From positions 1 to 20,169 of the forward strand of contig CAIRND010000115.1 of assembly GCA_903879825.1 (NCBI GenBank): 20,169 bases of DNA. Reading direction: 5' to 3'. Both the position numbers and the translations under genes were made by a program. The notes beneath the pieces are model-generated. The model was given only the letters and a program-made list of their open reading frames with translations. It made no database searches and was not told the origin of the DNA. This document shows, one piece after another, positions 8,321 to 15,038 of the stretch. Each line of letters starts with the position of its first letter. Position 1 is the stretch's first letter. Source of the stretch: an uncultured Geobacteraceae bacterium. Its GTDB lineage: Bacteria; Desulfobacterota; Desulfuromonadia; Geobacterales; Pseudopelobacteraceae.

Positions 8321-8381
8321 TTTAGTTATGAAGCGTATGGATAGTTTCTCATCCAGCGTTTCCGGACAAACCTAAACCTTG

Positions 8382-8534
8382 ACGGCATTTGATCACGCAA
8401 CGCCGCAACGAACGCAACGAAAAACAGAGGCTTATAAAGAAATAGTGATTACCAATCGTGTAAACCTGAATAATGACTTAAGCTGCTGATTTCTTACGTT
8501 GCGCCGCTGCGTCGTTGCGTGAAACTGCTTTTTC
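8382..8534 (-). repeat. Dispersed imperfect-palindrome repeat, copy C (variant arms)
   Basis: The 153-bp palindromic element begins ACGGCA and ends CTGCTTTTTC on the plus strand, as does copy B (about 14636-14790). Its arms are built from GCAACG-type units: CACGCAACGCCGCAACGAAC on the left, mirrored by CGCCGCTGCGTCGTTGCGTG on the right. Copies A and B use CACAAA-type units instead. Part of the core is also similar: reverse strand CAGCAGCTTAAGTCAT versus CAGTGAGTTATGTCAT in B. It sits between the sigma54-like promoter and the cytochrome gene. Confidence 0.65.
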
Positions 8535-8568
8535 AGACTAAATAAGTATGAAGCATCGGGGAAGAATT

Positions 8569-9006
8569 ATGAAGATTACGAGTACCGTATTAGCCTTCAG
8601 TCTGGTGATTGGTTCGTTAACTTGCTACGGAGTTGCCCGTGCCCACGGCACTGAAAAACATGGCACTATGGTTCCGACCGATGCACAGATGAAGAAATTG
8701 CACACTATGATGCCGCTCTTTTCTGATGCATCTGCAGCGATGGAAACGGCCCTGAAAAATGGTGATGTCAAGGCCCTGGAGACGGAAGCAGAAAAGATCA
8801 CCGGGGCAATTGCCGACCTGAAAAAGTCAGTACCGCATCGAAATACCGCTCAGCGGGAAAAATTTGTTGCTCGGGCGGCACAACTTGAAAAAACAGTTGT
8901 TACCACTGTGGCACTTGGTAAAAAAGGACTTTTTACTGAAGCGAAAGCATCCTTTAAAAAAGTTGAAGCGGCGTGCGCTTCATGTCACGCCACGTTCCGT
9001 GATTAA
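8569..9006 (+). CDS. Class II-like cytochrome c (C-terminal single haem)
   Basis: The protein is 145 residues from ATG 8569, preceded by GGGGAAG at good spacing; an upstream ATG at 8548 lacks a ribosome site. A signal peptide covers about residues 1-26. The mature part is mostly alpha-helical, with a single CASCH haem site at residues 136-140, five residues before the C-terminus. A four-helix bundle with C-terminal haem is the layout of cytochrome c556 and cytochrome c prime. It would act in the periplasm as an electron carrier or a gas-binding (NO, CO) protein. The next gene starts 24 bp downstream, so the two form an operon, possibly driven by the sigma54-like promoter at 8305. Confidence 0.85.
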   Translation: MKITSTVLAFSLVIGSLTCYGVARAHGTEKHGTMVPTDAQMKKLHTMMPLFSDASAAMETALKNGDVKALETEAEKITGAIADLKKSVPHRNTAQREKFVARAAQLEKTVVTTVALGKKGLFTEAKASFKKVEAACASCHATFRD

Positions 9007-9030
9007 TTCTAAGGCGAAAAAGGAGACACA

Positions 9031-9855
9031 ATGAGATTACTATTTTCGGTAGCAGGTTTGTTAGCAATCGGTATTATCGCCGCGTGCGGCAGCAGTAATT
9101 CTCCAACATCTTCACTTTCGGGAAAGGTGGCCGACGGTTATCTGGTCGGTGCCACGGTGTTCCTGGACATGAACGGTAATTACCAATTGGACCCGGGCGA
9201 GCCCTTTGCCACTACAGATCAAAATGGTGGCTATAGCCTGATGGTTGCCCGCACTGATGTTGGTAAGTATCCGATTGTGGCGCTTGCGACCAAAGGGGAG
9301 ACCATCGATTTAGACACGGGAACCGCCGTGCAGAGCAGCTATGTCCTCAGTATGCCGGCCTTCGCCACGTCAGGGATGGTCAACAGCAACTTCATCAGTC
9401 CGATGTCATCCCAATTGCGTGAGCTTATGGAGACGGGGACCTATGATTCAATGCAGCAGGCTATGAGCGAACTGAGAGTCAAGCTTGGCATGCCCGTGGG
9501 AACGGATCTGATGGCTGACTATATGGCCGCCAATAACACGGCCATGCATACCGCAGCACGCAACATGGCCAGCCTTATGGGAAGTCAGATGTCGCAGGTA
9601 CTGGGAACCACCGGGCCAAAGACCACGGTAGATGTTAATCGCTATCGCGGCATGATGGGTGCGATCTTCAGCGACATTTCATCCGTGAAAGGCCCGAACG
9701 CCCAACCCGGGATGTCAAGCCTGATGAACACCATGATGACGAACCTGCCGGGCATTGCCCCCGACCGACCGTTCCGCAATATGTCTGCCGCATTCCGTGG
9801 CCGCATGATGAGTCAGTCAGGAACATCAGTAATGGGCGGTGGCATGATGAGGTAA
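9031..9855 (+). CDS. Methionine-rich lipoprotein with an N-terminal carboxypeptidase-regulatory/SdrD-like segment
   Basis: The protein is 274 residues with an AAGGAG ribosome site. The signal peptide ends IIAAC, so Cys19 is the predicted lipid anchor. Residues 28-70 (SGKVADGYLVGATVFLDMNG, then DPGEPFATTDQNGGYSL) resemble a small beta-sandwich with a calcium-type DxNGxxxxxPGE loop. The remainder is unlike any family I recognise and is very rich in methionine: 28 of 274 residues by count, with MM pairs near the end (GGGMMR tail). Methionine-rich periplasmic segments can bind Cu(I) or Ag(I), but no canonical copper motif is visible. It lies 24 bp behind the cytochrome c gene, so a joint role in periplasmic redox or metal handling is plausible but unproven. 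Confidence 0.78.
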   Translation: MRLLFSVAGLLAIGIIAACGSSNSPTSSLSGKVADGYLVGATVFLDMNGNYQLDPGEPFATTDQNGGYSLMVARTDVGKYPIVALATKGETIDLDTGTAVQSSYVLSMPAFATSGMVNSNFISPMSSQLRELMETGTYDSMQQAMSELRVKLGMPVGTDLMADYMAANNTAMHTAARNMASLMGSQMSQVLGTTGPKTTVDVNRYRGMMGAIFSDISSVKGPNAQPGMSSLMNTMMTNLPGIAPDRPFRNMSAAFRGRMMSQSGTSVMGGGMMR

Positions 9856-9897
9856 GTGGCACCACCCCTGACGCACAAAGATTTACATGCTCTGAAT

Positions 9898-10080
9898 CAG
9901 CGTTGTCCGGTTTGGTTTTTGCTTTAAGCCCCCCTCTCTATTTTAGGAGGGGCTGGGGGTGGTAAGGTTCTGGTTTTGACTCTTTTTAATTCTTAAGATT
10001 GATGAAAACCAAAGGAGACCACCCCCAGCCCCTCCTTATAATGAAGGAGGGGGGCAAGGGCAAAAACCAAACCGGACAAC
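9898..10080. mobile_element. MITE-like long palindromic element flanked by 13-bp direct repeats
   Basis: The terminal inverted repeats are perfect over 21 bp (9902-9922 and 10060-10080; outer end GTTGTCCGG). A second perfect 19-bp pair (9945-9963 and 10018-10036, AGGAGGGGCTGGGGGTGGT) lies inside. The exact direct repeat ACATGCTCTGAAT occurs at 9885-9897 and 10081-10093, on both sides of the element, as expected of a target-site duplication. No ORF is present, so any transposase would act in trans. It lies between the lipoprotein stop (9855) and the terminator at 10099. Confidence 0.75.
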
Positions 10081-10098
10081 ACATGCTCTGAATAGTTT

Positions 10099-10136
10099 AT
10101 GGCGGAGCCGGTCAGATGACAACCGGTCTCCGCCAT
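10099..10136 (+). terminator. Intrinsic terminator for the 8569-9855 operon
   Basis: ATGGCGGAGCCGGT and ACCGGTCTCCGCCAT form a GC-rich stem with one bulge and a short loop. A T-run (CATTTTTTC) follows 4 nt later on the plus strand. It separates the plus-strand operon from the convergent minus-strand gene ending at 10140. The MITE-like element lies between the operon and this terminator. Confidence 0.75.
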
Positions 10137-10139
10137 CTG

Positions 10140-10853
10140 TCATTTTTTCAATATTTTTTGAGTCTCAATCTGGCGGAAAATATCATGAAGTGCTGTCTCG
10201 TAGATTTCCTCCCGCTTGCCTTCTATGGGATAAAACGGATACGCAAACAGCAGCAGGGCCTGCATCCATTTATCAAGATTGGCCTTGCGCTGGTAGGAAC
10301 CGAGCAACGTGCCGTTTTTATCAGAGAGGCTGGCAGTAATGGTGTATTCCCAGGTGTAGGGCATCGGTATCAGAGTCAGGCTGAGGAGACTGATGGTGCC
10401 GCTTAAGCACTGCTGCTTGAAAGACGATTCCTCAAAAATATCGACCTTGAGGGTAAAATCATAATCACCTTTGAGTTTGTCGAGTTCATGGCGACGTTTG
10501 GGGCTGTTAATGTCAGTGGGGGCTTCGGTGAAAGTGACATATGTTGAGATATTGCTTATCTCAACAAGTGAGTCCCGGAAAAGATTGTCGAAATCCTTAA
10601 CGCCATGGGCCTGCAGTTTCGGAATGGAATCAAACCCATGCTCCTGTGTCAGATGGCGGAACAGGAACAGGACGCTCACCTTTTCCGCCCCGATATTCTT
10701 CTCAGTGGCGCGATCAAAGGTTCCGGCTACCGGCGAACGGGTGGCGGCACATCCCGCGAACGAGCCAAACACCAACAGGACACACATCAACTTCACCCAT
10801 CTCAGGCCATGTAACCAGAACGAAGATGCCAACGTCACGTTATAACTTTGCAT
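10140..10853 (-). CDS. Lipoprotein of unknown function
   Basis: The protein is 237 residues with a very strong ribosome site (AAGGAGG, 6-7 nt before ATG at 10853). The signal sequence is long, with lipobox SFAGC and predicted lipidated Cys35; it may be shortened by an internal start at Met23, but the ribosome site favours 10853. The mature domain is mixed alpha/beta without repeats (DYDFTLKVDIFEESSF, then YTWEYTITASLSDKNGTLLG) and resembles small envelope lipoproteins of unknown function; I cannot name a family. It is transcribed alone, convergent with the cytochrome-lipoprotein operon and divergent from the gene at 11071. Confidence 0.75.
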   Translation of the reverse strand: MQSYNVTLASSFWLHGLRWVKLMCVLLVFGSFAGCAATRSPVAGTFDRATEKNIGAEKVSVLFLFRHLTQEHGFDSIPKLQAHGVKDFDNLFRDSLVEISNISTYVTFTEAPTDINSPKRRHELDKLKGDYDFTLKVDIFEESSFKQQCLSGTISLLSLTLIPMPYTWEYTITASLSDKNGTLLGSYQRKANLDKWMQALLLFAYPFYPIEGKREEIYETALHDIFRQIETQKILKK

Positions 10854-10895
10854 TATGTACCTCCTTCGCCGCAGAAGTGATTCCTAACTGCCATC

Positions 10896-10904
10896 ATTAT
10901 ATCA
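10896..10904 (-). promoter_or_regulatory. Extended -10 promoter element for the 10853 lipoprotein gene
   Basis: On the minus strand TGATATAAT is a perfect TGnTATAAT extended -10 element, about 45 bp upstream of the start codon. No good -35 hexamer is seen at 16-18 bp, which extended -10 promoters tolerate. Confidence 0.5.
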
Positions 10905-11008
10905 TCGCCCCGAAATATTTCATTATCCCGGCATATTTTTCTTCAGAGCGACCCCGGTAACACGCTGATTGCACTACATAAAAAAAACTGTGTCCCATTC
11001 CAGCCATT

Positions 11009-11025
11009 CTGTGATTGACTCACAG
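11009..11025. promoter_or_regulatory. Perfect palindrome, possible operator
   Basis: CTGTGATTGACTCACAG has perfect 6-bp arms CTGTGA/TCACAG around a 5-nt spacer. It resembles a CRP-family half-site pair but is one base shorter than the CRP spacing. It lies 45 bp upstream of the GTG at 11071, in the divergent intergenic region 10854-11070. Confidence 0.45.
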
Positions 11026-11070
11026 TTCCTCTCTGGTAGGATTGCGCATTACGATTGCACGGAGGTGGAT

Positions 11071-11520
11071 GTGAATTTTAAATTCAGTGTAGTATCACTG
11101 GCGGCCCAGACAGCCGTTGTCAGCGCAATAGTATCGACAACTGTTCTGGCGATGGAACCGCTGGACATGAAGCAGATAACCGATGCGGATAAAATTTTCT
11201 TTGGAAAACGACTTACGCCTGAACAGATCAAAAAACTACAGCAGATCAGTAGTAATGGTTTTGCAACAAGCAAGCTCCCGTGCGATAAAATTGTGGAGAT
11301 CAACAAAAACCTCCATTTTATAAAAGTGGTGACTCCGGTATTACGCGAGGCCTCAACCAACAGCGATATCAGCCGATATGCGAGGGTATATTCTACGTCG
11401 CTCACACACGAATTCACCGAAACGTCGAAAGTATTTGTCAGTCTTCTTCCCCGCTATGAGAAAGTCTGCACTGCCACGAAAAAAGAGCAGCCAGAGCCTG
11501 AGTTGCCATCTAAATTATAA
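11071..11520 (+). CDS. Small exported protein of unknown function
   Basis: The reading frame is open from 10969, but GTG 11071 has GGAGGT 4 nt upstream and places a signal peptide (MNFKFSVVSLAAQTAVVSAI, cleavage near VLA) at the N-terminus, giving 149 residues. Upstream codons contain promoter-like sequence and no hydrophobic stretch. The mature protein is mainly helical, has two cysteines (LPCDKI and EKVCTA) that could form a disulfide, and ends in a Glu/Pro-rich tail. I do not recognise a family. It is followed 72 bp later by the bacteriohaemerythrin gene, possibly in one transcript. Confidence 0.65.
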   Translation: MNFKFSVVSLAAQTAVVSAIVSTTVLAMEPLDMKQITDADKIFFGKRLTPEQIKKLQQISSNGFATSKLPCDKIVEINKNLHFIKVVTPVLREASTNSDISRYARVYSTSLTHEFTETSKVFVSLLPRYEKVCTATKKEQPEPELPSKL

Positions 11521-11592
11521 AAAGACATTCCGCACCGCTAGGGTCTGAATAGGTATAAAGAAGTATATTTTATTTACAGGGGCATTGTTTTT

Positions 11593-12000
11593 ATGGCGTT
11601 TACGACGTGGAAAGCTACTCTGAGTGTAAAGGTTGAACAGCTTGATCAGCAGCACAAAAGGCTGGTCGATATGATCAATGATTTGTATGAAGCGATGAAA
11701 GCGGGTACGGGAAAAGAGACCACCGAAACAATCCTCTCCGAATTGATTGACTACACTTTGGTTCATTTCGCTGACGAAGAGCGGCTTTTGACGCAGCACG
11801 GCTATCCTGATATCGCCGACCACATCGTGTTACATGAAGTTTTTACTCAGCAGGTAATGGAGTACGACAATAAAATCAAGGCGGGGTGTTCGGTCCTTAC
11901 GCTTGAGGTAATGATGTTTCTGCAGACGTGGCTTGTGGGCCACATTAAGTGCGAAGACATGAAATTCAGCCAGTTTCTGAATGCAAATGGTGTGAAATAG
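11593..12000 (+). CDS. Bacteriohaemerythrin
   Basis: The protein is 135 residues, the usual length for a single-domain bacteriohaemerythrin. All di-iron ligands are present: His21 (DQQHK), His58 and Glu62 (HFADEE), His77 and His81 (HIVLH), and His117 and Asp122 (HIKCED). These proteins bind O2 reversibly at a non-haem di-iron centre in the cytosol and store, deliver or sense oxygen. The ribosome site is weak (AGGGG about 12 nt before ATG). The stop is 41 bp before the hybrid kinase start, so the two are probably co-transcribed. An oxygen-responsive link to that kinase is inference. Confidence 0.95.
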   Translation: MAFTTWKATLSVKVEQLDQQHKRLVDMINDLYEAMKAGTGKETTETILSELIDYTLVHFADEERLLTQHGYPDIADHIVLHEVFTQQVMEYDNKIKAGCSVLTLEVMMFLQTWLVGHIKCEDMKFSQFLNANGVK

Positions 12001-12041
12001 CAACAACCAGGTAGTGAACGCACGTGGACGGGAGACCATCT

Positions 12042-14627
12042 ATGGCCAAGAGCAGTGAGGAAACATTACAAATTGAAATAATACGGATCGTCGCAGTATA
12101 TTCCCTGTTCGGCGGGCTGTGGATCTACCTTTCAGATTCTTTTCTGGGCATGATCATTCATGATCCAGCGGTCATTTCCCGTATCTCCATTTACAAAGGG
12201 CTCGTGTTCATCGCCCTTACCGCAACTCTTCTCTATGTCCTCATTTCCCGCTACAGCAAAAGAATCAGTGCCAATATAGCGAAACTCAACCAGTCGCAAC
12301 TTATGTTGGCACAGCAGAAGACACTACTGAATGCTGTCGTCGAGGGAACGACTGATGCGGTCTATATTAAGGATGGTGCCGGTCGTTACCTGTTGGCCAA
12401 TTCCGCTGTGGCAGCTTTTATCAAGAGACCGATCACAGACATTATTGGTCAGGATGACACACACCTTTTCCCCCGTGATGAGGCGCTCGTCCTCATGGCA
12501 AAGGATCAATGGGTGATGGCACAATCGGCGCCGCAGATGTATGAGGAACAACTCACCACTCCTGACGGGATACGGACTTTTTTATCTACCAAGGGGCCGG
12601 TGTTTGATGCGGATGGAGTCGTGACCGGCCTTTTTGGGGTGGCCCGTGACATCACCGACTGGAAACGTTCGGATGAAGCGTTACGGGAAAGTGAGGCCCG
12701 TTTCCGCACCCTGATGGAAAACATCCCCAGCGTTGCTGTCCAGGGATATACGCTTGACGGTACGGTCGTTTTCTGGAACAGGGCTTCAGAGTTACTCTAT
12801 GGCTATAGTGCTGCAGAAGCGTCTGGAGCAAACCTGCTGGATTTAATCATCCCTCCTGAAATGCACGCAGGGGTAACGGGAGCAATGCAGCAGATGATCG
12901 AAACCGGCGAGCCGATACCCGCCGGAGAATTGGTTCTGACTCGCAAGAACGGTTCCCGTGTGCCGGTTTTTTCCAGTCATGCGCTGGTCAATCCAATCGG
13001 ACGAAAAACGGAACTATTCTGCCTTGATATAGATTTGACCGAGCGAAAACGGGCCGAAGAGGCGCTTATCGAAAGCGAGCATCGCTGGAAATTTGCCATT
13101 GAAGGTTCCGGTGACGGTGTCTGGGATTGGAATATTGCTACCGACGAAGCAAAATATTCCAAACGCTGGAAAGAGATGCTTGGCTACTCAGAAGAGGACA
13201 TCCTGCCGGTCAATCAGGAATGGGTTGATCGGATTCATCCCGAAGACAGGAATGCTGTCGCGGGAAGGATGAGGGCATATCTTGAAGGCAAAACGGATAT
13301 CTATGTCGTTGAATATCGCTTGAGATGCAAGAATGAGAGTTACAAATGGATTCTTGGACGCGGCATGATTGTGAGCCGCAGTGAAGATAACGCACCGATG
13401 CGCATGGTCGGGACACACACTGATATCACTGATCGCATAAATATCGAGAAGGAGCATTTAAAAATAGCAAAGTTTGAATCACTTTCTCTCCTCGCCGGGG
13501 GCATTGCCCACGATTTCAATAACATCCTGACCGGAATAATGGGAAATATCTCCTTTGCGCTGCTGTTCCTCGATGCCACACACAAATCACACAATCCATT
13601 GACTGAAGCAGAAAAAGCATCCGTGAGGGCAACTCAACTCGCACGGCAACTTCTGACCTTTGCGCGCGGCGGCGAACCGGTGAAGAAAGTCATGTCACTC
13701 CCGCACCTTGTCCATGAGACCGTTTCACTGGTGCTGCACGGTTCAAACGTCAAGGCGACCATCGAAATCCCCGATTCAATTTATGCCGTCGAGGCAGATG
13801 AAGGCCAGATGAGTCAGCTGTTCCACAATATTATTATCAACGCCACGCAGGCGATGCCGGGGGGCGGAACGCTGAATATTTCCGCGCACAACGCGATCCT
13901 TCCGAACAGCAATATCCTCTCACTTCCTTCCGGCACTTATATCCGGCTGACGTTTACCGATCACGGCTGCGGTATACCGGAAAGTGACCTGAAAAACATC
14001 TTTGACCCCTACTTCACCACCAAATCAGCCGGGAACGGCCTCGGCCTCGCCTCGACTCAATCGATAGTCAGCAGGCATGGCGGACATATCGGAGTAAACT
14101 CAACCGTCGGCAGAGGAACAACCTTCACTATCCACCTGCCAGCCCTCGGTGAAACATACTCCGCATATCAGGCGGATTCAGTCACTCAAACGATGGGAGA
14201 ACAGAGGGGCGGCTCCATTCTTGTCATGGATGACGAAGAGATTATCCGGGATATGACGTCTGAAATGCTGCACCATCTGGGCTATCAGGTGGCAACGTGC
14301 GAGAACGGCAGAGAGGCAATAGAGTTGTATAACGCGGCAATAGAATCAGGGACGCCTTTTTCAGCGGTTATCATGGACCTGACCATACCAGGCGGCATGG
14401 GAGGCAAGGAAGCCGCCGTACAGATTCTTGCCAGTAATCCAAAGGCATGTCTGATTGTTTCAAGCGGCTATTCAAATGATCCGATCATGTCTGACTACCA
14501 CAGCTACGGGTTTAGCGGCGCGATAGCAAAGCCATACAAAGTCATGGAGTTTGGTCAACTGCTCAGCTCTATGGTGTCTGTCGATGCGTCAGGCAACGGA
14601 GCGCGCACCGGGAACAGCGACGTTTGA
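12042..14627 (+). CDS. Hybrid sensor histidine kinase with three PAS domains and a receiver domain
   Basis: ATG 12042 has GGGAGA 7 nt upstream and gives 861 residues; a GTG at 12024 is less likely. Two membrane helices (about 14-35 and 50-70) match an N-terminal module I recall from Geobacter kinases (LFGGLWIYLSD). Three PAS domains follow at about 93-213, 216-340 and 343-470. The kinase core has phosphoacceptor His490 in AGGIAHDFNN, an N box NIIINATQAMP, G1 DHGCGIPESD, F box IFDPYFTTK and G2 GNGLGLA. The HDFNN H box places it in the NtrB-like group. A C-terminal receiver domain carries MDDEE, phosphoacceptor Asp779 and Lys in AKPYK. No DNA-binding domain is present, so phosphate probably moves to a separate phosphotransfer protein or regulator. 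It is likely co-transcribed with the haemerythrin gene. Confidence 0.95.
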   Translation: MAKSSEETLQIEIIRIVAVYSLFGGLWIYLSDSFLGMIIHDPAVISRISIYKGLVFIALTATLLYVLISRYSKRISANIAKLNQSQLMLAQQKTLLNAVVEGTTDAVYIKDGAGRYLLANSAVAAFIKRPITDIIGQDDTHLFPRDEALVLMAKDQWVMAQSAPQMYEEQLTTPDGIRTFLSTKGPVFDADGVVTGLFGVARDITDWKRSDEALRESEARFRTLMENIPSVAVQGYTLDGTVVFWNRASELLYGYSAAEASGANLLDLIIPPEMHAGVTGAMQQMIETGEPIPAGELVLTRKNGSRVPVFSSHALVNPIGRKTELFCLDIDLTERKRAEEALIESEHRWKFAIEGSGDGVWDWNIATDEAKYSKRWKEMLGYSEEDILPVNQEWVDRIHPEDRNAVAGRMRAYLEGKTDIYVVEYRLRCKNESYKWILGRGMIVSRSEDNAPMRMVGTHTDITDRINIEKEHLKIAKFESLSLLAGGIAHDFNNILTGIMGNISFALLFLDATHKSHNPLTEAEKASVRATQLARQLLTFARGGEPVKKVMSLPHLVHETVSLVLHGSNVKATIEIPDSIYAVEADEGQMSQLFHNIIINATQAMPGGGTLNISAHNAILPNSNILSLPSGTYIRLTFTDHGCGIPESDLKNIFDPYFTTKSAGNGLGLASTQSIVSRHGGHIGVNSTVGRGTTFTIHLPALGETYSAYQADSVTQTMGEQRGGSILVMDDEEIIRDMTSEMLHHLGYQVATCENGREAIELYNAAIESGTPFSAVIMDLTIPGGMGGKEAAVQILASNPKACLIVSSGYSNDPIMSDYHSYGFSGAIAKPYKVMEFGQLLSSMVSVDASGNGARTGNSDV

Positions 14628-14630
14628 TGG

Positions 14631-14795
14631 TAAATACGGCAGTTCATTGCCACAAAAAGGCACAAAATTCACAAAAAACGGCATGGTATGCTGAGTAAGT
14701 ATTTAACCTGTTTGGTGATCTCGATGTATGACATAACTCACTGGTATTCTTTGCGCTTTTTGTGCTTTTTTGCGGCCAGCTGCTTTTTCTAGGTT
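14631..14795 (-). repeat. Dispersed imperfect-palindrome repeat, copy B
   Basis: This 165-bp element is the inverted partner of copy A (5427-5591), about 85% identical by hand alignment without gaps. Its arms contain CACAAA-type units (TTGCCACAAAAAGGCACAAA, mirrored by GCGCTTTTTGTGCTTTTTTG). It starts 4 bp after the kinase stop codon and may act as the terminator. The rest of the intergenic region to 14935 shows no gene; a perfect inverted repeat ACGAGTCTCGT lies at 14899-14909. Confidence 0.85.
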
Positions 14796-14935
14796 GATTG
14801 TAATACCCGGTTGCCTTGATACAGGTACAAGAGAGCTTCAACCTGTTGCTGACCTGCCCGTATTCCGAGACGGTAAACTTGTTTTAGCGTATGTTACGAC
14901 GAGTCTCGTGTGCGCGCCCCAGCGCCAAGGTTTTG

Positions 14936-14964
14936 TTGCCTTATAGAATAAAACACTGTATAAA
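14936..14964 (+). promoter_or_regulatory. Sigma70-type promoter for the twin-CX9C lipoprotein gene
   Basis: The -35 TTGCCT and -10 TATAAA are separated by exactly 17 bp. They lie about 75 bp upstream of ATG 15039. The inverted repeat ACGAGTCTCGT ends 27 bp before the -35 and could be an activator or repressor site. Confidence 0.6.
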
Positions 14965-15038
14965 ATTTGCGCGTAATCATCACGTATCCTCAGCGTCCTC
15001 CTCACCGATGACAGGATAGCCCCGCAGGGAGATTCACC

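Noticed and set aside
8393..8522. Periodic GCAACG and CACAAA units considered as a CRISPR array
   Set aside because: Units are too short, lack unique spacers and are arranged as palindromic arms; no cas genes are present.
9902..10080. The long palindrome read simply as an intrinsic terminator
   Set aside because: It is far longer than a terminator, has 21-bp matched ends, is bracketed by a direct repeat, and a normal GC-stem/T-run terminator follows at 10099.
10969..11070. N-terminal extension of the exported protein to ATG 10969
   Set aside because: It has no ribosome site, would bury the signal peptide and would cover the 11009-11025 palindrome; GTG 11071 has GGAGGT just upstream.
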